Positions 24,306 to 33,662 of a stretch of DNA of 64,000 nt are shown piece by piece; the first letter of the stretch is position 1, and every line of letters begins with the position of its first letter. The stretch comes from Myxococcales bacterium (GTDB taxonomy: Bacteria; Myxococcota_A; Polyangia; Nannocystales; Nannocystaceae). The stretch spans positions 1-64,000 of the forward strand of contig JACKDV010000023.1 in NCBI GenBank assembly GCA_020633315.1, given 5' to 3'. The translations under genes and the position numbers were made by a program. The notes under the pieces were generated by a model. The model did no database searches. It saw nothing but the letters and a program-made list of their open reading frames with translations, and was not told where the DNA came from.

Positions 24306-24968
24306 ATGCCCGCCAAGTTCACCCTCAACGGCGACACGATCGATGAACGGCGATTCAAGGCGATGAAGGAGGACCGCAGCGCGGTCCACATCATGAGCCT
24401 CGTCGACGAGCACCAGCAGGAAGAGAGCCACGCGTTCACCAACGACGGCGAGCTGGACGAGTTCGCGCGGCACCACCCCAGGCTCAAGGACTCGTTCAAG
24501 GCGGCCAAGCACGGCAGGGACGTGGTTCGGCGGCACCTCGCGGCGATGACCGACGAGCAGCTCTCCGCCTATCGCGACGCCCTGGACGCGATGGCCACCG
24601 CCACCGATCCCGCGCTGGAGAGGATGATCGCCGCGATGTTCCCCGGGGGCTCCCCGGAGCGGGACGGGCTCAAGGCCTTCCTCGGCCCCAAGTCCGGCAC
24701 CGTGGAGTTCTTCGACTACACCAGCTACGGCCGCAAGTTCCACTCGGCAGCGGGCATGTTCCACCTGCCCATGCCGTACCTCGGCTCGTGGGACAACCAC
24801 CTGTCCTCGCTGCGCCTGTACGGGCCGGTGAGCATCCAGCTCTTCGACGGCCCCGCCTTCACCGGCTCGAGCCGCATCTACGGCGCGTGGCCGTTCCAGA
24901 CCCGCAGCATCAGCCTGAGCGGCGACTGGTTCAACAACCGCACGAGCTCGTGGCTCTTCCACATGTAG
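24306..24968 (+). CDS. Protein with C-terminal beta/gamma-crystallin-like domain
   Basis: This 220-aa protein lacks a signal peptide. Its helical, charged N-terminal part (residues 1-130) has no known family. The last ~85 residues resemble a beta/gamma-crystallin Greek-key repeat: VEFFDYTSYGRKF, SSLRLYGPVSIQLFDGPAFT and GDWFNNRTSSWLF, as in calcium-binding stress proteins such as myxobacterial Protein S. ATG 24306 is preceded by AAGGAG at 24294-24299. The gap before it (24032-24305) holds no other feature I can support. Confidence 0.65.
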   Translation: MPAKFTLNGDTIDERRFKAMKEDRSAVHIMSLVDEHQQEESHAFTNDGELDEFARHHPRLKDSFKAAKHGRDVVRRHLAAMTDEQLSAYRDALDAMATATDPALERMIAAMFPGGSPERDGLKAFLGPKSGTVEFFDYTSYGRKFHSAAGMFHLPMPYLGSWDNHLSSLRLYGPVSIQLFDGPAFTGSSRIYGAWPFQTRSISLSGDWFNNRTSSWLFHM

Positions 24969-24980
24969 CGGGCGCGCAGC

Positions 24981-26702
24981 TCAGCCGCGCCCGCGACCCT
25001 CGGCCAGCGCCGCTCGCAGGGCGGCGTCGCGGCCGTAGATGTCCTCGCGCAGCTGCAGGTGCCCCTCGTCGTCCACGAACGCGGTCCAGTAGAGGATGTG
25101 GATCGGCACCGGCTCGGGCAGGCGGATCGTCAGCTCGCGACCCTCGGCCACCGCGGCGTCGAGGCGAGCGGGGGTCCACTTGGGGTGGCCGGCCAGCAGC
25201 GCCACGCTCAGGTCGCGGGGGTGCTGGATCCGCACGCAGCCCGAGCTGCGATCGCGACGGTCCTCGGCGAAGAGGTGGCGCTTGGGCGTGTCGTGCAGGT
25301 ACACGTCGTAGTCGTTGGGCATCACCAGCTTGAAGCGACCCAGCGCGTTGTCGGGGCCGGGGTCCTGGCGCAGCAGGTAGGGGAAGTGCCGCGTGCTCAG
25401 CTTGGACCAGGGCACGCTGGCCGGATCCACCACCGCGCCGGTGCGGGCGTCGAGCACCCGCAGGTGCTTGCGCTCGATGGTGGTGGGGTCGCGCTTGATC
25501 TCGGGCAGCAGGTCCTGCACCGCGAGCTTGGGCGGCACCATCCAGCGCGGGTTGATGGTGACGGCCTGGATGGTGGTGCTGAACACCGGGGTCTTGCGGT
25601 AGCGCTTGCCCACCACGGCCTTCATGGTGAGCACGTGCTCGTGGCCCTCGACCAGCACCACCATGAAGGCGGCGATGTTGACCCGCACGTGGCGGCGGCC
25701 GAGGTCCTCGGGCAGCCAGCGCCAGCGCTCGAGGTTGGCCTCGATCTGCGCGATGCGATCGCCGAGGCTCACCTCGAGCGCCCGCCGGGTGGCGGCGTCG
25801 ACCAGCCCGGTGGGCTCGAGGCCGTGACGCCCCTGGAAGTGCCGCACGGCCGCGGCCAGCTCGGCGTCGAACTGGTCGCCGGTGGGATCGGCCAGCTCGT
25901 CGGTGCGCGCCAGCCGGGCCCGCAGCGCGGCCACGGCCGGACCGGTGCTGCCCTCGGCCAGCGGCAGGGTCACCCGCGGCAGCTTGGGCCACGGGCCCTC
26001 GGCCGCCTGCAGGCGCAGCTCGGCCAGCGCCTGCTGCAGCGCGGCGTACTCGGGATGCGCGGGCGCGAGGGACAGCAGCGCCTCCCCGGGCGTGCCCTGG
26101 GCCAGCGAGCGCTCGAGCGCCTCCACCAGGTCGGTGGTGCGGGCCGCGGCCGACCACGCGGGGTGGATCCGCACCGGATCCACGCGCCCGCGCAGCATGT
26201 GGGCCCCCACCGTCAGCCACATGTCGGTCAGGCGCAGCTCGAGCTCGATCGGATCGTCGGGCACGGGCCCGTCGAAGCGCAGCGCCTCGAGCTCGTAGTC
26301 GGCGGGATCGAGGCCGTGCTCGGGCAGCCGGGTGAGCGCGCGCAGGGTGTCGATCGCCCCCGGGGTGGGTCGCTGCTGCCGGGTCCACGCGGGCTGGTGG
26401 TCGCGCTCCCGATAGAAGCGACGCACCGCCTCGGTGGAGTGCATCACCACCCCCGCGGCCCCGGGCTCGGCCAGGCGCGCGGCCAACCGTCGCGCGGCCT
26501 CGGGATCGTCGGGGATCGGCGGCACCGATCCCACGTCGAAGCGCGGGGGATCGTCCTGCTCCGTCGGTGGTTCCCCCACCTGGGAGCTCGCCGCAGGTGA
26601 GGGCGTGGGTGTCTCACCAGCACACGCGAGCGCGAGCAGCCACGCCCACGCCCATCCGCGAGGAGCGCGGGAGGCAGGGCGAGGGCGTCCGCGACGGAGC
26701 AC
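24981..26702 (-). CDS. L,D-transpeptidase (YcbB-like) lipoprotein
   Basis: This 573-aa enzyme should make 3-3 cross-links in peptidoglycan or attach proteins to it. It has a short signal with lipobox (LLALACAG), a helical scaffold domain, and a peptidoglycan-binding segment (residues ~265-330, AAVRHFQGRHGLEPTGLVDA). The YkuD catalytic domain follows, with HDTPKRHLF and the active-site SSGCVRI (Cys 489). GTG 26702 is chosen because TACGAT (26714-26709) lies 6 nt upstream and the signal peptide then has normal length; the frame is open to 26801. It is divergent from the histidine kinase gene. Confidence 0.85.
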   Translation of the reverse strand: MLRRGRPRPASRAPRGWAWAWLLALACAGETPTPSPAASSQVGEPPTEQDDPPRFDVGSVPPIPDDPEAARRLAARLAEPGAAGVVMHSTEAVRRFYRERDHQPAWTRQQRPTPGAIDTLRALTRLPEHGLDPADYELEALRFDGPVPDDPIELELRLTDMWLTVGAHMLRGRVDPVRIHPAWSAAARTTDLVEALERSLAQGTPGEALLSLAPAHPEYAALQQALAELRLQAAEGPWPKLPRVTLPLAEGSTGPAVAALRARLARTDELADPTGDQFDAELAAAVRHFQGRHGLEPTGLVDAATRRALEVSLGDRIAQIEANLERWRWLPEDLGRRHVRVNIAAFMVVLVEGHEHVLTMKAVVGKRYRKTPVFSTTIQAVTINPRWMVPPKLAVQDLLPEIKRDPTTIERKHLRVLDARTGAVVDPASVPWSKLSTRHFPYLLRQDPGPDNALGRFKLVMPNDYDVYLHDTPKRHLFAEDRRDRSSGCVRIQHPRDLSVALLAGHPKWTPARLDAAVAEGRELTIRLPEPVPIHILYWTAFVDDEGHLQLREDIYGRDAALRAALAEGRGRG

Positions 26703-26787
26703 GAGGAGATCGTACGCGAGCGATCCTCGTCTCGCAGCTCGTCCCTGCTTCTTTGGTCGCGCACGACCTGCTATCGTGACAGTGGGC

Positions 26788-28548
26788 GTGGGGGAGGCCA
26801 ATCAAGGGCGCGAGGGTGGCGTTGCGTCGATCGCAAGCGGTCGGTACGAGCTCGAGCTCAACCGGGTGCCGCTCGTCTTCGATCTCGATCGGGGCTCGCT
26901 GTCGGTCTTCGGCCTGAGCTCGGCGATGTTCTGGACCGAGCCCTCGCTGCTGCGGCTGCTGCAGCCGCTGGCCGAGGAGGCCGGCCCCGAGCTGTTTCGC
27001 ATGCTGGTGGCGCACAGCTCCAGCCACGGGACCGACGAGGACTACCACAACATGGTCGGCACCCTGGGCGAGACCTTCGTCGAGGGCTTCATGGCGTGGG
27101 GCGCCGCGGCCTCGGTGGCGGGCTGGGGGCGCGTCTCGCTGCCGGGGTTCGACCCGGCGGCGGGGCGGGCCACGGTGGTGATCGACAACCCGTGGGAGCT
27201 CGAGATGCAGCGCGGCCTCGAGCCCGAGGCGAGCTGGGGCTGCCCGTTCCTCATGGGCAAGATCATCGGCATCTTCACCCACGCGCTGGGCACCACCTGC
27301 TGGGCCGACGAGGCGCTGCGGCGGGAGCCGGGGGGCAACCGGGTCACCTTCGAGGTGTTCCCCTCCACCAAGACGATCCCCGACGAGCTGGCGCGGCTCC
27401 GTCGCGAGCGCATGCAGCAGCGCATGCGTCGGCTGGCCGAGGAGGTGGACCGCAAGACGGCCGAGCTGCGCGACGCCCAGGCCCGCCTCGAGCGCTACTC
27501 GAGCGAGCTGGAGCTGCGGGTGGAGGAGCGCACCACCGAGCTGCGCCAGGCCCAGAGCATGCTGGTGCAGTCGGAGAAGATCGCGGCGCTCGGCCAGCTC
27601 GTGGCCGGGGTGGCCCACGAGATCAACAACCCGCTGGGGGCGATCAACGCCTCGGCCGCCAGCGTGCAGCAGTCCCTGGCCCGGCTGCCCCGCGACTGGG
27701 CGCGCCTGTACGAGTGGTGCGAGGACGCCGACGAGCGGGAGCTCATCATGTCGATGCTCGAGCGGGCGGGGCGTCCCCGCGAGCTCATCGACTTCCGCGA
27801 GCGGCGGCGGGCCACCGCGCGGGTGCGGGAGCTGCTGGGCGCCCACGGGCTCGAGGCCGCCCCGGAGCTCGCCGAGGAGCTGGTGCTGCTGGGCCTGCAC
27901 GAGGATCCCACCCCGTGGCTGCCGCTGCTGGCCCGCCCCTGGTCGATGGAGCTGCTGACCACGGTGGGGCGCTTCGCCACCGCCACCTCGGGGACCACCG
28001 ACGTGTGCAGCGCGGTGCAGCGCGCCTCGAAGATCGTGTTCTCGCTCAGCCGCTACGCGCACTCCGACAGCCAGGGCAAGCCCCGCCTCGGCCGCCTGCA
28101 GGAGGGCCTGGAGACCGTGCTCACGCTCTACCACCACCTGCTCCGCAGCGGCATCGACGTGGTGTGCGAGATCGCCGAGCTGCCGCCGGTGCTCGGCTTC
28201 CACGACGAGCTCAACCAGGTGTGGACCAACCTCGTGCAGAACGCGATCCATGCGATGGCGGGCCGGGGCACGCTGCGCCTGCGGCTGGAGGGCGACGCGG
28301 AGCGCCAGCGCATCTCGATCGAGGACGACGGCTGCGGGATCCCCGAGGCGGTGCGCCAGCGGATCTTCGAGCCGTTCTTCACCACCAAGGCGGCGGGTGA
28401 GGGCACGGGCCTGGGCCTGGCGATCTCCCGCCGGATCGTGGAGCAGCACGGAGGAACCCTGCAGGTCCGCAGCGATCCGGGCCAGGGCACCACCGTAACC
28501 GTCGAGCTCCCCACGACGCTCGAACGACTGGAGACGCGAGCCCGATGA
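26788..28548 (+). CDS. Histidine kinase with V4R-like sensor domain
   Basis: This 586-aa soluble kinase has an N-terminal ligand-binding domain (residues ~10-185) like V4R/heme-NO-type sensors, with conserved ASWGCPFLMG and TTCWADE. A coiled-coil, the HisKA box ALGQLVAGVAHEINNPLGA (phospho-acceptor His 277) and an HATPase domain with NLVQNAIHAM, EDDGCGIP, FEPFFTT and GTGLGLAI follow. A ~100-residue insert sits between the H-box and the N-box. TATCGT (26772-26777) suggests GTG 26788; GTG 26776 and 26782 are alternatives. It overlaps the response regulator by ATGA. The signal is unknown. Confidence 0.85.
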   Translation: MGEANQGREGGVASIASGRYELELNRVPLVFDLDRGSLSVFGLSSAMFWTEPSLLRLLQPLAEEAGPELFRMLVAHSSSHGTDEDYHNMVGTLGETFVEGFMAWGAAASVAGWGRVSLPGFDPAAGRATVVIDNPWELEMQRGLEPEASWGCPFLMGKIIGIFTHALGTTCWADEALRREPGGNRVTFEVFPSTKTIPDELARLRRERMQQRMRRLAEEVDRKTAELRDAQARLERYSSELELRVEERTTELRQAQSMLVQSEKIAALGQLVAGVAHEINNPLGAINASAASVQQSLARLPRDWARLYEWCEDADERELIMSMLERAGRPRELIDFRERRRATARVRELLGAHGLEAAPELAEELVLLGLHEDPTPWLPLLARPWSMELLTTVGRFATATSGTTDVCSAVQRASKIVFSLSRYAHSDSQGKPRLGRLQEGLETVLTLYHHLLRSGIDVVCEIAELPPVLGFHDELNQVWTNLVQNAIHAMAGRGTLRLRLEGDAERQRISIEDDGCGIPEAVRQRIFEPFFTTKAAGEGTGLGLAISRRIVEQHGGTLQVRSDPGQGTTVTVELPTTLERLETRAR

Positions 28549-28955
28549 GCTCCGAGGACCAGCGCGAGGCGATCGTGTGCGTGGACGACGAGCCCCTGGT
28601 GCTCGCGGCGCTGCGACGCACGCTGCGGAGCCGCCTGGGTCGCCATTACTCGATCGAGCTGGCCCGCAACGGAGCCGAGGCGCTCGAGCTCATCGAGGAG
28701 CTCAGCCGCGAGCACACCGCCACCCGCATGGTGGTCTCGGACGCGATGATGCCGGTGATGGACGGCTACGAGCTGGTGCGGCGGCTCCACCAGGAGCGCC
28801 CCGAGGTGCTCAAGGTGATCGTCACCGGCTACGCCGACCACTCCGAGCTGGCGCGCCTCACCGAGGAGGCCGGGCTGCTGGCGAGCTTCGACAAGCCGTG
28901 GAGCAACGACGAGCTGTGCGACTTCATCGAGCGCTCGCTCGGGACCAGCGCCTGA
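28545..28955 (+). CDS. Single-domain response regulator
   Basis: This 136-aa receiver has VCVDDEP, the phospho-acceptor Asp 66 in VVSDAMMPVMDGYE, VTGYAD and the FDKPW lysine. There is no output domain, so it probably acts through protein contacts or passes the phosphate on. The start overlaps the kinase stop (ATGA), forming a coupled pair. Confidence 0.92.
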   Translation: MSSEDQREAIVCVDDEPLVLAALRRTLRSRLGRHYSIELARNGAEALELIEELSREHTATRMVVSDAMMPVMDGYELVRRLHQERPEVLKVIVTGYADHSELARLTEEAGLLASFDKPWSNDELCDFIERSLGTSA

Positions 28956-28970
28956 GCGAGCACGAGCGGC

Positions 28971-30158
<1,188 letters not shown>

Positions 30159-30248
30159 CGCAAGCCCCAGAGTAGCGGAAGATCCAGGCGCTCACTCGCC
30201 GCGCCGGGAGGGTTGGCCCCGAAGGGTCTCCCTTCCGAGCGGAACGAG

Positions 30249-31088
30249 CTACGAAGCCGCCGCGTCGCCGTCCCGGCGTAGGTAGACCACCTGTCGCCCG
30301 AACGGGATCTCGATGCCCTCGCGTTCGAAGGCCGCCTTCACCCGCTGCCGGAGCTCTCGCTCGGCCGACCAGTGGGTACCCGGCCGCACCTTGACCACCA
30401 GGCGAGCCCCTACCGAGGAGTCGTCGAGGCCGAGCAGGCCGTGCACCTCGGGGGGCTCGAGCACCGTCTCCGGGTTCTGCTCGGCCCACTCCCTGCCCAC
30501 CTCGGCCAGCGCCGCCAGGCCGCGCGCCACGTCTTGCTCGTAGGCGAGGCTCACCAGCACCACCGCCCGCATCCAGCCGCGGTTGGTGTTGCCCACCACC
30601 TGGATCTGCCCGTTGGGCACGTACCAGAGCTTGCCGTCGAAGCCCCGGACCTTGGTCACGCGCAGGCCCACCTCCTCCACCTGGCCGGAGACCTTGTCCA
30701 CGTCCACCCAGTCGCCGGCCTCGAGCACCTCGTCGAAGATGAGGAAGAAGCCGGCGATCACGTCCTTGACCAGCTCCTGGGCGCCGAAGCCGATGGCGAG
30801 GCCGACCACGCCGGCGCCGGCGATCACCGCGGTGAGGTCGAAGCCCAGCTGCTCGAGGGCCAGCACCACGCCGGTGCCCAGGCCGATGGTGCTGGTCAGC
30901 GCGAGCACCAGCGGCTGCAGGGTGCGGGCGCGGGCCGAGTCGCGGCTCATCACGCTGCGCACGCCCGAGCGCGCCAGCCGGACCAGGAGCCAGGCTCCCA
31001 CGACGGTGGCGAGGGCGGCCACCAGGCGCCACGCCCACTCGGCGGCGTGCTCTCGGGCGAAGTCGGCGATCTGTGTGAGGAGCTCCAT
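30249..31088 (-). CDS. Small-conductance mechanosensitive channel (MscS family)
   Basis: This 279-aa protein has three membrane helices in the MscS arrangement: WAWRLVAALATVVGAWLLV, a second TM, and the pore-lining VIAGAGVVGLAIGFGAQELV. The beta domain (DWVDVDKVSGQVEEVGLRVT, YVPNGQI) and a C-terminal alpha/beta domain follow. The length is near E. coli MscS (286 aa). It releases solutes when membrane tension rises. ATG 31088 is the family N-terminus. Confidence 0.9.
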   Translation of the reverse strand: MELLTQIADFAREHAAEWAWRLVAALATVVGAWLLVRLARSGVRSVMSRDSARARTLQPLVLALTSTIGLGTGVVLALEQLGFDLTAVIAGAGVVGLAIGFGAQELVKDVIAGFFLIFDEVLEAGDWVDVDKVSGQVEEVGLRVTKVRGFDGKLWYVPNGQIQVVGNTNRGWMRAVVLVSLAYEQDVARGLAALAEVGREWAEQNPETVLEPPEVHGLLGLDDSSVGARLVVKVRPGTHWSAERELRQRVKAAFEREGIEIPFGRQVVYLRRDGDAAAS

Positions 31089-31464
31089 GGTGCTTCCGAG
31101 CCACCGCGATGGCGCCCCTTGCCTATCATCCTGGATCGGGAACGCAACCGCGGGCGCCCGTGGTGGTCCGCACGCGCCCCCCGGACGCGGTTGGCCGCGG
31201 GTTGGCCGAGCGTTGATCGGGCCTCGATCCGTCGGGCTCGTCCGGCGGTCGCTACTTCCACCAGTGGGCGCCCCGGCCCTCGAGCGAGCAATCGCTCGAC
31301 GAGGCCCAGGCCCGGCGCTTCTGGGCCTGGGCCTGCGCGCGAGCGGAGCTGAGCGAGACGATCGACGAGGGCTGAGCGTCCTCGGGCCGCGCGGCGGCCC
31401 GCCCAAGATGGCAAGGAACGGCCGCGAGGTGGGGAGTCCAGCGAGGGCACCACCGCGGCCTCGC
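31089..31464. other. Intergenic gap with a start-less coding remnant and hairpin
   Basis: Between MscS and the CHAT promoter, the plus strand holds an open stretch at 31217-31375 with coding-like composition (SGGRYFHQWAPRP, ARRFWAWACARAELSETI) ending in TGA, but no ATG, GTG or TTG start. Eight nt after it a perfect 8-bp hairpin (31383-31390 with 31394-31401) looks like an old terminator. The rest shows nothing recognisable. Confidence 0.35.
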
Positions 31465-31494
31465 TGGACCCCCTCGCGATCTCGGGCCTATAGT
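31436..31494 (+). promoter_or_regulatory. Promoter/operator of the CHAT-STAND operon
   Basis: TGGACC (31465-31470), an 18-nt spacer and TATAGT (31489-31494) form a sigma70-type promoter. A perfect 11-bp inverted repeat, GTCCAGCGAGG (31436-31446) and its complement at 31459-31469, has its right arm over the -35 box. A repressor or activator bound here would control polymerase access. Confidence 0.5.
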
Positions 31495-31556
31495 GGTGCT
31501 CGATGATGATCGACCTCGTGGGCGGGCCATCATCCGTACGGGGAGGACGCTAGACA

Positions 31557-33608
31557 GTGGCCTCTCGATCGCTCCAGCTCTCGGCGCGACCCCAGGGCGA
31601 CGAGGTGTGGGTCGACGCGCAGGGCAGCGCCGAGGACATCGTGGATCCGCGCCCGCTCGGCCGGGGGTTCACGCTGCCGCGGCTCGATGCCTTCGCCCAC
31701 GCCGTCGCCGACGCGGCCGCCCGCGGCGAGCCGCTCGATCGCGCCACCACGGCCGAGGCCCAGGAGCTGCACCGGGCGCTGCGGGAGGCCGACCTGGGGC
31801 TGCCCCCGCGCGACGGCGACGTGCTCGTCCGCATCCACGCGATCGGATCGCGGCTGGCCGCGGTGCCGTGGGAGGCCGTCTGCGAGCCCGACCACCCGCG
31901 GGGCTACTGGGGCACCTCGCCGAGCATCCTCACCACCCGCTGCGTCGCCACGGCGCGGCCGATGCAGACCCGCGAGATCTCGAGCGCGCTCCGGTTCCTC
32001 GCGATCAGCCACCTCGGCCCCGAGGTCCCCGAGCGCCTGCGCGAGGCGATCGGCCCGCGCATCGACTCGGGGGAGGTCGAGTGGCTGCCCGCGCTGGTGC
32101 CCCCCGACGCCGAGCTCGACGAGCTGCCCGCCCGGATCCGCAAGCAGCCGAACATCATCCACTACGTGGGCCACGGCCGGGCGGGCGACCTGCCCATGCT
32201 GCAGCTCGCCGAGGATCCCGAGGAGCCGGGCGGGCTGGTCTCGGCCGAGGCGCTGGCCAAGCTCATCGAGTACGAGAAGGGGGCCGTCCGCCTGCTGGTG
32301 CTCGAGTCCTGCGAGGGGGCGCGGCGCGGGGACCTGAGCAGCGCGGCCGAGCTGCTCGCGGCCAAGAGCGGGATCCATGCCGTCCTCGCCCACCTGTGGC
32401 CGGTGCGGGCCGCCGTCGCCCGGCGCTTCTCCTCGTACTTCTACGAGGCCCTGGTCAGCAGCGGGCAGACCCGCGGCGACGTGGCGGCCTCGCTGCAGCA
32501 CGCCCGCCTGATGCTGCTCGAGCACGAGGGCGGCAGCGCCGAGGCCTTCTCGCCGGTGCTGTTCCTCCGCACCAACAACCCGTCGCTGTTCGAGTTCAAG
32601 GACGTCCCGGGGCGCGCCGCCGCCGGGCCGCGCCCGGCCGCTCCGGCCACGCCGCCGCTCGCCCGCCCGCTGCCCGCGGAGCTGCGCGACCTGGTGGGCG
32701 GCGACAAGGGCTTCTCGCTGCTGCTCGGCGACCGCTGGAAGCAGGACCCGATGTGGCGCCAGAGCGAGGAGTCGCTCGAGCGCCTGCGCCAGCTCCTGCT
32801 CGAGGAGCTCGCCAAGCGCGGCGACGTGGGCGACAAGGTCGTCCACTCGTCCACCAGCGCGCTCATGGAGCGCGCCGCGCTGCTCATCGACGTGCGCACG
32901 ATCGACAAGAAGTTCCAGGCGCACTTCAAGGAGATCGAGCCGCCGCGCCTGGTCGAGTCGCTGGCGCGGGTGCTGCCCCCCGGCGTGCACCTCACGCTGC
33001 TGCGCCACCCCTACCTCGAGAACGCGATCGCCCGGGCCCACCCCGAGGCCGGGATCTACGTGGCCCAGCCGAGCCCGCTCGCCAACGAGTCCGCCCACCT
33101 GTTCCGCTGGGACGCCGAGGACGGAGCGTGGGAGGAGGTCATCGGGTCCCACGCCATCGACACGCTCACCGACTCGCTGGAGCTGTCGCGGGACTACGTG
33201 GTGATCCGCCCGTACCGCGGCTACACGCCCGAGAACGACTACGAGCGCGCGCTGACCACCGAGGACCACTACCTGTTCGAGGCCCAGTCGCTGGCCGAGA
33301 TGCTCTCGCACGAGCCGCGGCTGTACGAGGCGATCGAGGCCTCGCTCCAGCTCAAGCGCCCGTGGCTCATCACGGGGACCTCGCTGGTGCCCTGGAACCA
33401 CCGCAAGATCCTGCACAGCTTCTTCGAGCGGCTGCCCGAGAGCAGCCTCGCCATCGCCAACCCGGCCGAGAACGAGGAGTCGCTGTGGGAGAACGGGCAG
33501 GGGCTGCCCGGCCGCAAGGCGATCGACTGCGTGACCGCCTCGTCCGAGGAGCTCGCCGCGTGGCTCGATGCGATGCCGCCCCCGCGCGTGCTCCGCCAAG
33601 GAGCGTAA
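31557..33608 (+). CDS. CHAT-domain caspase-like protease with SIR2-like C-terminal region
   Basis: CHAT proteases are caspase/separase-like cysteine peptidases found in bacterial death and defence systems. The 683-aa protein has the dyad: His 206 in IIHYVGHGRAGD and Cys 252 in LLVLESCEGA, within a CHAT domain spanning residues ~1-350. The C-terminal half (380-683) has segments like degenerate SIR2-type domains (ALTTEDHYLFEAQSL near 566; WLITGTSLVPWNHRKIL near 604); that assignment is weak. GTG 31557 has GGGGAGG 10 nt upstream. It heads an operon with the nSTAND-WD40 gene 54 nt downstream, which probably senses and gates it. Confidence 0.8.
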   Translation: MASRSLQLSARPQGDEVWVDAQGSAEDIVDPRPLGRGFTLPRLDAFAHAVADAAARGEPLDRATTAEAQELHRALREADLGLPPRDGDVLVRIHAIGSRLAAVPWEAVCEPDHPRGYWGTSPSILTTRCVATARPMQTREISSALRFLAISHLGPEVPERLREAIGPRIDSGEVEWLPALVPPDAELDELPARIRKQPNIIHYVGHGRAGDLPMLQLAEDPEEPGGLVSAEALAKLIEYEKGAVRLLVLESCEGARRGDLSSAAELLAAKSGIHAVLAHLWPVRAAVARRFSSYFYEALVSSGQTRGDVAASLQHARLMLLEHEGGSAEAFSPVLFLRTNNPSLFEFKDVPGRAAAGPRPAAPATPPLARPLPAELRDLVGGDKGFSLLLGDRWKQDPMWRQSEESLERLRQLLLEELAKRGDVGDKVVHSSTSALMERAALLIDVRTIDKKFQAHFKEIEPPRLVESLARVLPPGVHLTLLRHPYLENAIARAHPEAGIYVAQPSPLANESAHLFRWDAEDGAWEEVIGSHAIDTLTDSLELSRDYVVIRPYRGYTPENDYERALTTEDHYLFEAQSLAEMLSHEPRLYEAIEASLQLKRPWLITGTSLVPWNHRKILHSFFERLPESSLAIANPAENEESLWENGQGLPGRKAIDCVTASSEELAAWLDAMPPPRVLRQGA

Positions 33609-33613
33609 TCTCT

Positions 33614-33637
33614 GCGGGGCCGCGCCGGGGGCCCCGC
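33614..33637 (+). terminator. Hairpin between CHAT and nSTAND genes
   Basis: GCGGGGCC (33614-33621) pairs with GGCCCCGC (33630-33637) around an 8-nt loop. No U-run follows, so it is more likely an attenuator or mRNA-stability element than a full terminator. Confidence 0.3.
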
Positions 33638-33662
33638 ACTACCATCGATCCCGAGAGCGCCC

